Assembly (NCBI RefSeq): GCF_001811425.1
Contig: NZ_KV804746.1
Coordinates: 25,201-89,200 of the forward strand
From: Peptoniphilus_A sp001811425
GTDB lineage: Bacteria > Bacillota > Clostridia > Tissierellales > Peptoniphilaceae
DNA length: 64,000 nt
Direction of reading: 5' to 3'
Position 1 is the first letter of the stretch; every line of letters begins with the position of its first letter. The notes beneath the pieces are model-generated. The model saw nothing but the letters and a program-made list of their open reading frames with translations, was not told the DNA's origin and ran no database searches. The translations under genes were made by a program, and so were the position numbers. Shown here one piece after another: positions 1 through 8,055 of this stretch.

Positions 1-785
1 TCAAGTTCAAGATAGACAATTTCCTTTTCGTCATCCACTTCATACATTACCTTTACAAGTTCTTGTATTGTGTAAGTGGAGACAACTGTTGCCTTGCCCC
101 TATCTGTCCTTACAATTTCGCCTTCTCTTGGCATTTTCTTGTTGATGCATTCGTAGCCATCTTGTTCATATTTTAAACAGCACATAAGTCTGCCACAGAT
201 GCCAGAAATTTTTGTAGGGTTTAAGCTAAGGTTTTGGTCCTTTGCCATCTTTATTGACACAGGAGAAAATTCACTTAAAAATGTGGAGCAACAAGTTGGT
301 CTGCCGCAACAGCCTAATCCTCCAACAAACTTTGCTTGGTCGCGAACTCCAATTTGTCTAAGCTCAATTCTTGTCTTAAAAATTGAGGCAAGATCTCTTA
401 CCAATTCTCTAAAGTCAACTCTTCCATCAGCTGTGAAGTAAAATAATAATTTTGAGCGGTCAAAAGTGTATTCACATGAAATTAATTTCATGTCCAGACC
501 ATGCTCTTCCACTTTTTGCTCACAAATTATAATTGCTTCCTTGGCCTTATTTCTATTTTCCACATTGATATTTTTATCTTCTTGGTTGGCAAGACGAATA
601 ACAGGCTTTAATTCACCCTTAATACTTTCTTCATCTATTTCCTTTAAAAGTTCCACTGCACCAAACTCAAGTCCACGCACAGTTTCCACTATTACATAAT
701 CTCCAATTTTTATATCTATATCAACGGGATCAAAATAATAGATTTTGCCAGTTCTCTTGAACCTAATTCCAGCTATTTCTATCAT
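1..785 (-). CDS. ricT: RicT/YaaT PSP1-domain protein (3' end beyond window)
   Basis: This frame starts at an ATG at 785 that overlaps the holB stop (ATGA) and stays open to the left edge, so about 261 residues are visible and the C-terminus is missing. The start MIEIAGIRFKRTGK, the phrase GDYVIVETVRGLEFG and cysteine clusters (CCGRPTCC and CGRLMCC, read from the minus strand near 190-310) are characteristic of the PSP1/YaaT family. In Bacillus this Fe-S protein works with RicA and RicF to control RNase Y-dependent RNA maturation; that role is family knowledge. It is the last visible gene of the tmk-darA-holB operon, the classical yaaT-holB neighbourhood. Confidence 0.9.
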   Translation of the reverse strand, partial: MIEIAGIRFKRTGKIYYFDPVDIDIKIGDYVIVETVRGLEFGAVELLKEIDEESIKGELKPVIRLANQEDKNINVENRNKAKEAIIICEQKVEEHGLDMKLISCEYTFDRSKLLFYFTADGRVDFRELVRDLASIFKTRIELRQIGVRDQAKFVGGLGCCGRPTCCSTFLSEFSPVSIKMAKDQNLSLNPTKISGICGRLMCCLKYEQDGYECINKKMPREGEIVRTDRGKATVVSTYTIQELVKVMYEVDDEKEIVYLEL

Positions 786-1720
786 CTAACTCCCCCTAAT
801 TCCATTAAAAGTGTTTCTACATTTAAATCAAAATTTATATTTTTTTCATTGCGGACAAGGGCATTTATAATTGCATCATAGGATTTTATAGCCCTATCCA
901 CATTGACATTTTCTAATTTTAACAAGTCAATTTTATCTGTATTTACAATTTTTTCTTCTCTGCCAGTTTTCAAATAAATTAAATCCAAATACCAAGTCAA
1001 CATAAAATTTAGAATCTCTGCAAAATCCTCTCGATTGTCCTTAAAAAAAGTAAATTCATCAAAAATAAATTCAGTATTTCTAATAATTTTATCAAGAACC
1101 TTTATTAGGTCCTCTCTTTTTGACAAAAGTTCTGGGTCTTCAGAATATTTAAGGGCAAGGCTGACATTTCCATTGGAAAGGCGAGAAAAAAGCCTTGCAT
1201 TTTTTTCTGTAATATTTTTCTTCTTCAAAAAATCTTCTATTCTATCTCCAGTGACATCAGAAAATTTTAAAACCCTGCACCTGGAAATAATTGTTGGAAG
1301 AATTTTTTTCATGGTGCTTGAAATTAAAATTAAAATCAAGTAGTCCATGGGCTCTTCCAAGGTTTTCAAAAGTGCATTTTGCCCCTCCACTGTAACCTTG
1401 TCGAAGTCGTCAATAATTACAATTTTGTGGCTGCCACTGTAGGGCTTGGAAAAAGAATTTTCAATAATTTCTTCTATTTCTTCTTTTTTTATATTGCCCT
1501 GGTTTTTAACAATATAAAGATCGGCGTCTTCATAGTCATCTATGCCACTAAAAAATCTAATAGCTTCGCTGTCATCTTTTAAAATAGCCCTGGCAAAGTT
1601 TTTTGCGTGAGAAAATTTGCCAATGCCTCTTGAACCACAAAAAAGATAGGCGTGGCTGTAAGACTTGTTGACTAAATCCCCTTCCAAGCTATTTATAATT
1701 TCTCTATTTTCTAAAAACAT
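782..1720 (-). CDS. holB: DNA polymerase III delta' subunit
   Basis: 312 residues. It is the clamp-loader delta' subunit, which helps load the beta sliding clamp at the replication fork. The N-terminal AAA+ region has a P-loop-like SRGIGK (about residues 30-36) and the DDFDKVT/NALLKTLEEP segment typical of HolB. The C-terminal half is helical and divergent, as usual. The ATG shares its A with the stop of the preceding DarA-like gene (TAATG), and the end overlaps ricT by 4 nt, so the genes are translationally coupled. The alternative, a DnaX paralogue, is unlikely given the short length and the ricT/tmk neighbours. Confidence 0.9.
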   Translation of the reverse strand: MFLENREIINSLEGDLVNKSYSHAYLFCGSRGIGKFSHAKNFARAILKDDSEAIRFFSGIDDYEDADLYIVKNQGNIKKEEIEEIIENSFSKPYSGSHKIVIIDDFDKVTVEGQNALLKTLEEPMDYLILILISSTMKKILPTIISRCRVLKFSDVTGDRIEDFLKKKNITEKNARLFSRLSNGNVSLALKYSEDPELLSKREDLIKVLDKIIRNTEFIFDEFTFFKDNREDFAEILNFMLTWYLDLIYLKTGREEKIVNTDKIDLLKLENVNVDRAIKSYDAIINALVRNEKNINFDLNVETLLMELGGVR

Positions 1721-2010
1721 TAAATTCTCTTAGACTCTTCCAAGTCAACGACAAAAATTGTGGCCCCAGAAACCTTAAAGTCTCCCTTTTCTATGTGAAT
1801 ATCTTCAGGCTCAGTTAGGTCTTTAAATATTCCATAAATTTTATCAAGCTCACTTTCTTCGCAGCCCAACAAAAGTGTTGTGTTTCCAGATTTGAAAAAA
1901 CCACCCGTAGAAGAAAGTCTTGTAACATATATATCTTCGTCTAAAAATCTATCAATTATTGCATCTGTGTACTTTTCTTGCACTATTGCTATCATCATTT
2001 TCGTATTCAT
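1720..2010 (-). CDS. DarA/YaaQ-family PII-like protein, short paralogue
   Basis: 96 residues, starting at an ATG behind a good Shine-Dalgarno (AGGTGATATT). The core MMIAIVQ...VTRLSSTGGFFKSGNTTLL matches the cyclic-di-AMP receptor family DarA (DUF970). It lies 8 nt after a second, longer copy (2019-2345). It lacks most of the loop between strands that the long copy fills with about a dozen extra residues (IQPINIPGQAMIPVP), a region that in DarA helps form the ligand pocket. Ligand binding is therefore uncertain; it could be a partner or a diverged sensor. Confidence 0.85.
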   Translation of the reverse strand: MNTKMMIAIVQEKYTDAIIDRFLDEDIYVTRLSSTGGFFKSGNTTLLLGCEESELDKIYGIFKDLTEPEDIHIEKGDFKVSGATIFVVDLEESKRI

Positions 2011-2018
2011 AATATCAC

Positions 2019-2345
2019 CTAAAACTTTTTAAAATCAAATACATCTATGACAAAAATTGTCGCTCCGCCAACTTTTACAGTAATTGGCACAGGAATCATG
2101 GCTTGACCAGGAATATTTATGGGCTGAATAGTTCTCTTAACTTCTCTAGTCCTTGAGTTTTCTTCCAAAATTGCCATAAACCTGTCCTTTTCTTCATCTT
2201 CAATACCTGAAAGAAGTGTGACATTTCCAGATTTCAAAAATCCACCAGTGGAACTTATTTTTGTAACTTTAAAATCGTTTTTGTTGAGGATTTTTACTAA
2301 ATTATCGCTATCCTCGTCTTGAACTATTGCGATTATAAGTTTCAC
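2019..2345 (-). CDS. darA: Cyclic di-AMP receptor DarA
   Basis: 108 residues if translation starts at the GTG at 2345, which overlaps the tmk stop (GTGA) behind AAAGGA; an upstream in-frame ATG at 2384 would add 13 residues inside tmk and is less likely. The sequence (KLIIAIVQDEDSDNL, ISSTGGFLKSGNVTLL, VKVGGATIFVID) is full-length DarA, a trimeric PII-like protein that binds c-di-AMP; downstream targets are unknown in most species. The tmk-darA-holB-ricT order is conserved in Firmicutes. The unusual point is the second copy immediately downstream. Confidence 0.9.
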   Translation of the reverse strand: MKLIIAIVQDEDSDNLVKILNKNDFKVTKISSTGGFLKSGNVTLLSGIEDEEKDRFMAILEENSRTREVKRTIQPINIPGQAMIPVPITVKVGGATIFVIDVFDFKKF

Positions 2346-2950
2346 ACAATCATCCTTTCTTTGAGAACTTTCATGCAGTCGCAAAAAACTTCTTCAATGC
2401 TTTTATTTACATCTATAAAATAATAGTTGTCTTCTTTTCCTAAATTATTGTAGTAGTCGCGAACTTTTTTGTGAAATTCGTCAGGCTCTCTTTCAAGTCT
2501 GTCGTAAGAAGACTGGTCCTTCCTGTGTAGGGTAACTCCACTACTTCTAAAGATAAATACCACATCGGGCTTTAGCTTTCCCGTTGCAAAATTATTTATG
2601 GAAAGAATGTCTTCTAGGTCTTGTCCCCTGGCATAGCCTTGGTAGGCAAGAGAGGAAAGGACATACCTTTCGCAGAGAACTATGGCTCCCTCCTCTAGGG
2701 CAGGGATTATTTTTTCATAAGTATGTTGAGCCCTTGATGCAGAATATAAAAGGGCTTCTGTCCTCATATCCATTTCCCTTAAATCTTTATCAAGAATAAG
2801 ATCTCTAATTTTTTCAGAAATTCTTGTACCGCCAGGCTCTCTAGTCTTTATAGTTTTTTTATTATTCTTTAAAAGTTCTTCATAAACTAAATTGCAAATT
2901 GTTGATTTTCCAGACCCATCAGGTCCTTCAAATGTAATAAATGCACTCAT
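2342..2950 (-). CDS. tmk: Thymidylate kinase
   Basis: 202 residues. It phosphorylates dTMP to dTDP, the step after thymidylate synthesis (ThyX is encoded at 32512-33273). The P-loop GPDGSGKST is at residues 9-17, followed by the DR(E/P)GG-type motif TREPGGTRIS, and the ERY motif and LID region (YDRLEREPDEFH) are present. The length is normal for the family. Its ATG overlaps the stop of the decarboxylase gene by 4 nt, so it is the second gene of this operon. Confidence 0.95.
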   Translation of the reverse strand: MSAFITFEGPDGSGKSTICNLVYEELLKNNKKTIKTREPGGTRISEKIRDLILDKDLREMDMRTEALLYSASRAQHTYEKIIPALEEGAIVLCERYVLSSLAYQGYARGQDLEDILSINNFATGKLKPDVVFIFRSSGVTLHRKDQSSYDRLEREPDEFHKKVRDYYNNLGKEDNYYFIDVNKSIEEVFCDCMKVLKERMIV

Positions 2951-4299
2951 TTAACTACCTCAATTTTATCTTCCTCAAGTCCAATTACTTCTATTCCTTC
3001 ACTTAAAAATCTGTCAATATTTTCTATCATTTTATCATCAATAATTTCGCCAAAAGTCACAAGAGGCACTCCTGGTGGATAGGCTCCAATAATTTCCTTG
3101 GAAATCCTGCCAGAGGCTTCTCTATAAGAAATATATTCCCCCTGACATAAGTTGGCTTCTCTTGGAGTCATTGCCATCTTTGGAATTTCAAATTTAAAGG
3201 GCAAGATTTTCTTAAAATCACAATTATCATAGGATAAAATTGCGTCCCTTAACTTTTCTATCTCATCTTTAGTATTTATTGGTGAAATTATAGCAAGAGC
3301 ATAGTAGAGATCTCCCATCTCAAGCCTTATATTTTTATTTTTTAAAAAATCTTCAAGAACCTCTTCGCCACTCATGCCCCCAATTCTAAATAAAAATTTC
3401 ATGGGGTCATTGGCTACTATAGAGTCGTGACTTAAATCTATCTTATAATTTATGGCTCTCTTTAAATTTTCAAGGTCTCTCGTCCTCTTTTCAAGCTCGC
3501 TTCTTCCCACTTCCTCCATATATTTTAAGCCAGCCTCAATGGAAAGCATAAATAAGTAGGAAGGCGATGTGGAGTTATAAATATTTACATATTTTAAAAG
3601 TTCTTGGTGAGAAAATCTATCTGTCCCCCTGTGAATTAAAGCAGTCTGTGTCAGTGATGGAATCATCTTGTGAGTTGAATTTATAACTAAGTCTGCACCG
3701 GCATCTAGGGCTGAATATTTTTTTAAGCCTGAAAAATAAAGGTGGGCGCCATGAGCTTCATCAACTATGACTGCTATGTCCTTGTCGTGAAGAATTTTTA
3801 CAAGTTCTTTTAACTTTAAAATTCCGCCAAAATAATTTGGGCTAACTAGGACGCAGGCTACAATATTATTCTTTTCTATTTTATCAAGAAGTTCTTCTTC
3901 ATCAATGCCAAAATACATGGCGCGATCTTCGTCATAAATTGTATTTAAGTAAATTGGCTCTAAATCATTTAATAGTAAAGCATTGTAAATAGACTTGTGG
4001 GCATTTCTCTGAATTAAAATTTTATCCTTTGGTCTTGTCGCCATGGCTATGGCAATGTGAAGGGCACCAGTTGAGCCATTCGTCGTTATAAAGGACTCCC
4101 TTGAGCCAAATAATTTTTTTATCTCTCTGTGTAGGTCCTCTATTGCTCCTCTTGGATTTAAAAGATTATCTGTGCCTAAAATTTCCGTCAAATCATTTTT
4201 TATGTCCAAGTCAAAAAAGTCCTTGCCCTTGTGACCTGGCATGCCAAAAGAAATTAAATTTTTTACTTTATCCACTTCATTTTTCAAAGGGGTCTTCAT
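2947..4299 (-). CDS. Orn/Lys/Arg decarboxylase family PLP enzyme (SpeA/YaaO-like)
   Basis: 450 residues, fold-type I PLP enzyme of the short Orn/Lys/Arg decarboxylase class seen upstream of tmk in many Firmicutes. The N-terminus PGHKGKDFF, the TNGSTGALH motif, IVDEAHGAH and the PLP-lysine segment STHKMIPSLTQT are all present, and the C-terminal domain contains GAYPPGVP. The substrate cannot be decided; arginine or lysine are the family options. Start ATG follows GAGGAGAAAAG. It is the first gene of the operon reading into tmk, with a possible TATAAT at 4322-4327 but no convincing -35. Confidence 0.85.
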   Translation of the reverse strand: MKTPLKNEVDKVKNLISFGMPGHKGKDFFDLDIKNDLTEILGTDNLLNPRGAIEDLHREIKKLFGSRESFITTNGSTGALHIAIAMATRPKDKILIQRNAHKSIYNALLLNDLEPIYLNTIYDEDRAMYFGIDEEELLDKIEKNNIVACVLVSPNYFGGILKLKELVKILHDKDIAVIVDEAHGAHLYFSGLKKYSALDAGADLVINSTHKMIPSLTQTALIHRGTDRFSHQELLKYVNIYNSTSPSYLFMLSIEAGLKYMEEVGRSELEKRTRDLENLKRAINYKIDLSHDSIVANDPMKFLFRIGGMSGEEVLEDFLKNKNIRLEMGDLYYALAIISPINTKDEIEKLRDAILSYDNCDFKKILPFKFEIPKMAMTPREANLCQGEYISYREASGRISKEIIGAYPPGVPLVTFGEIIDDKMIENIDRFLSEGIEVIGLEEDKIEVVK

Positions 4300-4351
4300 C
4301 TTTTCTCCTCAACTTCCTTTAATTATACTATAATTTAGAGGCATTTAAAAG

Positions 4352-5338
4352 TTAGCCCTTTTTATAAAAATCTCCCTTTATAGAAACTTCGCCACTGGAA
4401 AGAGTGAGCCTTTCGCTGCCAGTGTCTACAATTAAATTGCCCTTGTCGTTAATGTCCACTCCCTTGGCAGAATATTTTTTGCCATTTAATACAAAGGAAA
4501 GGCCCCTTCCAATTACTAGAGAGTGTTTTTTGTAGTAGTCAATTATTTCCTTATCACTTTTTACATAATTATTTTCGTAAAAGGCATTTAAGACGCAGGA
4601 TAAAATTTCATTTCTTATGACATCAGTGCCAATGTAACCTGCAATGTCCTTTAAATCTTTGAAGCTGTCGTCTCTTGGCTTGTTAACATTAATTCCAATG
4701 CCTACTATGACAGACTTTACGCTTCTGGATTCAAAGTCTGCATCAAGTTCAGATAAAATTCCACAAATTTTTTTGCCCTTTAAAAACAAATCATTTACCC
4801 ATTTTATCTCTGCTTGCTTGCCTGTAGACTCCTTAATTCCCTCTGCAACGGCTACGGCTGCCTTAACTGTAGTTAAGTCAAAGTAGGAAAAGTCGTAGGA
4901 GTCCTTGGGGTGAAGGATTATGCTGAAGTAAACTCCGCTGCCCTTAGGTGATGTGAAGCTCTTGCCAGTTCTTCCTCGTCCACCCTTTTGCATGTCAGCT
5001 ACAATTACAGTAAAATCTTTGACATCACTAGAATAAAGTCTCCTCTTTGCTTCTGTGTTTGTGGAATCAATTTCGTCATAGATAAATATGTCAATGTCCT
5101 TTAATTCATCTCGAAGACCCTTTCTTATGCCTTCGTCAGATAATTTGTCGTCACTTTCTACAAGTTTGTAGCCTAACTTTGTCTGTGATTCAATTTGAAA
5201 TCCACTTTCCTTTAAAGAATTAATAGCCTTCCAAATTGCAGTTCTTGAAATATTTAATCTTTCTGCCAACTCTTGACCAGAAATATAATTTGCCCTATTT
5301 CTTTCTAATTCTCTTAATACAATATCCTTTGTTTTCAA
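4352..5338 (-). CDS. birA: Biotin-[acetyl-CoA-carboxylase] ligase / biotin repressor
   Basis: 328 residues, bifunctional BirA. The N-terminal winged helix (residues 1-65, RLNISRTAIWKAINSLKESG) could bind biotin-gene operators. The catalytic domain carries EIDSTNTEAKR, the biotinyl-AMP loop GRGRTGKSF and the WVNDLFLKGKKICGIL motif. The C-terminal SH3-like domain follows. Translation starts at TTG behind AAGGTGATAT. The gene is separated by about 50 nt from the downstream decarboxylase gene and diverges from tRNA-Ser. No biotin synthesis gene is in the window, so the organism's biotin source is not visible. Confidence 0.93.
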   Translation of the reverse strand: MKTKDIVLRELERNRANYISGQELAERLNISRTAIWKAINSLKESGFQIESQTKLGYKLVESDDKLSDEGIRKGLRDELKDIDIFIYDEIDSTNTEAKRRLYSSDVKDFTVIVADMQKGGRGRTGKSFTSPKGSGVYFSIILHPKDSYDFSYFDLTTVKAAVAVAEGIKESTGKQAEIKWVNDLFLKGKKICGILSELDADFESRSVKSVIVGIGINVNKPRDDSFKDLKDIAGYIGTDVIRNEILSCVLNAFYENNYVKSDKEIIDYYKKHSLVIGRGLSFVLNGKKYSAKGVDINDKGNLIVDTGSERLTLSSGEVSIKGDFYKKG

Positions 5339-5353
5339 TATATCACCTTATTC

Positions 5354-5382
5354 TTGACATTTTTGTAAATCTACTGTAAAAT
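5354..5382 (+). promoter_or_regulatory. Sigma-A promoter for tRNA-Ser / SRP RNA
   Basis: TTGACA at 5354-5359 and TAAAAT at 5377-5382 with a 17-bp spacer. The predicted start near 5389 is about 9 nt before the mature tRNA. Confidence 0.75.
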
Positions 5383-5397
5383 AATTTTCTAGGCTAT

Positions 5398-5487
5398 GGA
5401 GAGATGTCCGAGAGGCTGAAGGAGCCCGCCTGGAAAGCGAGTATACATGAAAATGTATCGGGGGTTCGAATCCCCCTCTCTCCGCCA
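5398..5487 (+). tRNA. tRNA-Ser (GGA anticodon)
   Basis: 90-nt class II tRNA. The acceptor stem GGAGAGA (5398-5404) pairs with TCTCTCC (5477-5483), followed by discriminator G and an encoded CCA (5485-5487). The anticodon loop reads CTGGAAA, giving GGA, which decodes UCC/UCU serine. A long variable arm (ATACATGAAAATGTAT) and T-loop GGTTCGAATCC are clear. SRP RNA begins directly after the CCA, so the two are probably processed from one transcript. Confidence 0.97.
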
Positions 5488-5759
5488 TCGCCATGCTAAG
5501 CGGGAAATTAGCGATGTCCTGTACCTGCGATTCGCTACAGCAGGGCTGAATTCCCATTCGAGGACTTTAATTTTGCAGTCTGCCCCTTATAAGTGGTGTT
5601 GATGATTGGGTCCTGCGCAACAGAAACTTATGAACCGTGTCAGGTCTTGATCGAAGCAGCACTAAGTAAGATCTTTTGTGTGCCGCAAGGGTCGCCTGGT
5701 TTGAGCTAACTGTAAGGGTAACGTGTGAGGTTAACTTTCGACAATGGGTGCATGGCTAC
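5488..5759 (+). ncRNA. ffs: Signal recognition particle RNA, large Firmicutes type
   Basis: About 270 nt matching the Bacillus-type scRNA with an Alu domain. Conserved blocks are GCTAAGCGGG, CCTGTACCTGCGATTCGCT, AGCAGGGCTGAATTCCC, CCTGCGCAAC, the SRP54-binding region GTCAGGTC...GAAGCAGC near 5639-5660, TGTGCCGCAAGGGT and GAGCTAACTG. The closing helix pairs GCCATGC (5490-5496) with GCATGGC (5750-5756). The RNA scaffolds Ffh for co-translational membrane targeting. The apical loop is TTGATC rather than the common GGAA tetraloop. Ends are estimated to within a few bases. Confidence 0.95.
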
Positions 5760-5763
5760 ATAT

Positions 5764-5789
5764 AGTCCCATTTATTTGGGACTTTTTTT
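5764..5789 (+). terminator. Terminator of tRNA-Ser/SRP RNA unit
   Basis: AGTCCCA (5764-5770), six-base loop, TGGGACT (5777-5783), then a T run. The opposing gene's stop codon (5772-5774) lies in the loop, so the hairpin probably serves both directions. Confidence 0.85.
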
Positions 5790-6521
5790 ATTGCCCTTTT
5801 TTAAAAAATTGGAGACATTTAAAAGTTCTCCATCCTTTAAAACCTTCTTTTCCCTCAAATATTTCTCTGCCCTGGAATAAAATCCCCTCTTTGAGCCAGT
5901 CACATAAAAATAATCTCTTATGTAATTTTCCTTTTTGTAGTCATAATCTTCCAAAATGGCATCAGTATTTGAAAAAATTTCAATATTACTAGACTTATCG
6001 GCAAAATATTTCCTGAAAAAATCTTTTTTTAGATGAAGACCACTAGAAGCCAAAAAGATTAAGTCATAATCCCTAAAGTCTTCGTCAGAAAAGTATTCAT
6101 CAGAGATCATTCTTACTATTTCAGGGGCAAGACCATCGTTACAAGCATTAATAAGTAGGGGCAGGCTCATGTAGGTCACTGGAGAATCTGTGAAGTTTCT
6201 TAAAGTTTTTTCAGATGAAGTAAGATCTGTCCCTAGGCACAAAATTTTCTTATCCTTTAAATGTTTCTTGAGGGCTTTTTCTCCAAAGTCTGCCCGCTCA
6301 TCGTCCTTAAAATAATTTATGGCATCAAAGTCTAGGACATAAATCTTTTTATCTTTTTTAAAAAATTTTTCCAAAAATTCTATTCTTGCGTTTACAGCTT
6401 CCCTCTTGTAAAGTCCATAGTATTCAAACTTGTCGTCAACATAATAATTTAAATAATCTCTATGGGCTTCATAAAGTCCAACTATGCCAGGACCTGTGTC
6501 AAAAACTGCCAAAGCCTTCAC
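5772..6521 (-). CDS. Glutamate racemase-like protein lacking catalytic cysteines
   Basis: 249 residues, similar along its length to MurI/Asp-Glu racemases: VFDTGPGIVGL (compare FDSGVGG), EYYGLYKREAVN (compare PYG..S), a strand ending LCLGTDLTSSEKT, and a C-terminal FYVTGSKRGFYSRAEKYL that resembles the racemase FxxTGDPExFxxIAxxFL. Where MurI has its two catalytic cysteines (ACNT and GCTH), this protein reads LDFDA and ASSG, so racemase activity is unlikely. The start could be GTG at 6521 or TTG at 6512; it overlaps the end of ispE. The role is unknown; a binding or regulatory relic is one idea. Confidence 0.65.
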   Translation of the reverse strand: MKALAVFDTGPGIVGLYEAHRDYLNYYVDDKFEYYGLYKREAVNARIEFLEKFFKKDKKIYVLDFDAINYFKDDERADFGEKALKKHLKDKKILCLGTDLTSSEKTLRNFTDSPVTYMSLPLLINACNDGLAPEIVRMISDEYFSDEDFRDYDLIFLASSGLHLKKDFFRKYFADKSSNIEIFSNTDAILEDYDYKKENYIRDYFYVTGSKRGFYSRAEKYLREKKVLKDGELLNVSNFLKKGNKKSPK

Positions 6522-7344
6522 CTACTCTCACTTTATATGTATACTTATAAATTTCTTTAAAATAATCATAAGCCTCTTCCAGAGATTTTTCATCTGCAAA
6601 GATGCCAAAAATTGTGGCACCACTTCCGCTCATAAGAGGAGCCGAATTAAAGGCTCTTAATTTCTTTTTTATATCCAATAAATCTGGGTGCAAAGAAAAA
6701 ACTACATCTTCCATTTTATTTCTGAGATAAAAATTTAATTTTTCTATGTCAAGATTATAAAGACCTTCTAAAATTTTAGAAAAATCAATTCTCTCCTTGT
6801 CAATATTTATTTTTTGGTAGACTTCCTTAGTGGAGACGCCGTAGCCGGGGTTTATGATTAAAACATGATCAAGCTCTATTGGTTCTACTCCTTCTAATAT
6901 GTCTCCTATTCCCTTTGCAATTTTGCTTCCGCCAGTCATCATATATGTAAAATCTGCTCCAAGGCCCCCTGCCATCTCAATTAGTTCAGCTCTTGGAATA
7001 TTTAAGTCGTAAAGGTCATTTAAGGCGTAAAGACAGGTTGCTCCATTGGAAGTTCCCCCAGCAAGACCTGCTGCAATGGGAATTTTCTTTTTAATTTCAA
7101 CCTTAAAGGGAAGGTCATAGCCCACCTTGTTTTTTAAAAGTTCATAGACCTTATAAATTAAATTGCTTTTTAAGTCAAAGGAAAATTCTGGTATTATTTC
7201 TAGTCTCTCGCTTTTAGAAAAAATCATCTCGTCACATAAATCTGTCATGACCATTAAGGTTTTTATGTCGTGGTATCCATTTTCTCTCTTGCCTGTGACA
7301 TCGAGAGATAAGTTTAACTTGGCATGAGCATTTTTTTTAATCAT
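6499..7344 (-). CDS. ispE: 4-diphosphocytidyl-2-C-methyl-D-erythritol kinase
   Basis: 281 residues. IspE is the ATP-dependent kinase of the MEP isoprenoid pathway and belongs to the GHMP family. It shows AHAKLNLSLDV at the N-terminus, the GHMP ATP loop PIAAGLAGGTSNGATCL, and the C-terminal GSGATIFGIF glycine motif. The start was set at ATG 7344 because GAGGTG lies 5 nt upstream; an earlier TTG (7356) overlaps that Shine-Dalgarno. It is downstream of veg, as in Bacillus, but with a terminator between them. Confidence 0.93.
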   Translation of the reverse strand: MIKKNAHAKLNLSLDVTGKRENGYHDIKTLMVMTDLCDEMIFSKSERLEIIPEFSFDLKSNLIYKVYELLKNKVGYDLPFKVEIKKKIPIAAGLAGGTSNGATCLYALNDLYDLNIPRAELIEMAGGLGADFTYMMTGGSKIAKGIGDILEGVEPIELDHVLIINPGYGVSTKEVYQKINIDKERIDFSKILEGLYNLDIEKLNFYLRNKMEDVVFSLHPDLLDIKKKLRAFNSAPLMSGSGATIFGIFADEKSLEEAYDYFKEIYKYTYKVRVGEGFGSF

Positions 7345-7445
7345 AATACACCTCAAGTTAATTATAATTCATAATTTATTATTTTGCATCATTGTAAACC
7401 CCAGTTTTTTATTGATAATATTTTTAATAAAATTTAAATTTGGGT

Positions 7446-7474
7446 AAAAAAATAAGCTGCCTAAGCAGCTCTTA
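7446..7474 (-). terminator. Terminator downstream of veg
   Basis: AGCTGC (7455-7460), CTAA loop, GCAGCT (7465-7470); on the minus strand this is followed by a T-rich tract ending in seven T (7446-7452). Confidence 0.8.
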
Positions 7475-7476
7475 TT

Positions 7477-7743
7477 TTATGAAATCATCTTTGCGTCTTT
7501 ATAAGTTACATCTTCGTCTAAAACTGTAACTTTTACAGTAGAAGTAAGTACATCAGAGTAAGTGTATGATGCAGTTACAAGTTCTTCTCCGTTAAAGACT
7601 TCAAGTACAAAAAGACTTGGATAAATTGCCTTTAAAACTCCCTTGCGAGTGACAATTTTTTTTCTGCCTTTATTGGCCTTTACAATAACTTTTTTCCCTA
7701 TATGATTCTCAAGCTCTTTCTTGATTAATTGCATTTGATTCAT
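7477..7743 (-). CDS. veg: Veg family protein
   Basis: 88 residues of the Veg family (DUF1021): IGKKVIVKANKGRKK, RKGVLKAIYPSLFVLEV, and SYTYSDVLTSTVKVTV, an SH3-like beta fold. In Bacillus Veg influences biofilm matrix gene expression, but the molecular role is unsettled. The position upstream of ispE and a very strong promoter are both typical of veg. The ATG at 7743 is about 12 nt from AAGGA; an in-frame ATG three codons later is an alternative. Confidence 0.9.
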   Translation of the reverse strand: MNQMQLIKKELENHIGKKVIVKANKGRKKIVTRKGVLKAIYPSLFVLEVFNGEELVTASYTYSDVLTSTVKVTVLDEDVTYKDAKMIS

Positions 7744-7782
7744 TCCATATCAATTCCTTCCAAAGACTTTTAATACTCGTTA

Positions 7783-7811
7783 ATTATACTATAAAAATGG
7801 ATTCCTGTCAA
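7783..7811 (-). promoter_or_regulatory. veg: Consensus sigma-A promoter of veg
   Basis: On the minus strand a perfect TTGACA (7806-7811) and a perfect TATAAT (7783-7788) with a 17-bp spacer, as in the well-known Bacillus veg promoter. The leader is about 33 nt. Confidence 0.9.
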
Positions 7812-8055
7812 ATAAATCTATAATTTTACTCCATAAATTTTTCTTTGTCAATAAATTTTATGCTTAATTTTTAAAATATTTTTAATTATTTTTAATTTTT
7901 CTCACAATTATTTTTATAATAATATTTTTTGGTCTGATTTTTTATTTTTTTCCCTTAAAAAGCTCTAAGAACTTGCATTTTGTGAAATAAGGGTGGATTT
8001 TTCAAGGCAACTATTGTATAATTATGTATTGTTATTGAGTGGATTGGAGGTATTG
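7812..8055 (+). promoter_or_regulatory. AT-rich intergenic region with mnmA promoter
   Basis: Between veg and mnmA the DNA is AT-rich. The only support for a plus-strand promoter is TATAAT at 8017-8022, without a good -35 (TGGATT-like near 7994). Nothing else was recognised before the GGAGG at 8046-8050. Confidence 0.4.

Noticed and set aside
5348..5557. 69-residue minus-strand frame over tRNA-Ser and the SRP RNA start
   Set aside because: It is the antisense of tRNA-Ser (the ERGGFEPP... type peptide is a known artefact of this tRNA).
7993..8055. 21 extra N-terminal codons for mnmA
   Set aside because: No ribosome site there and it covers the promoter -10; ATG 8056 has GGAGG and the family's normal N-terminus.
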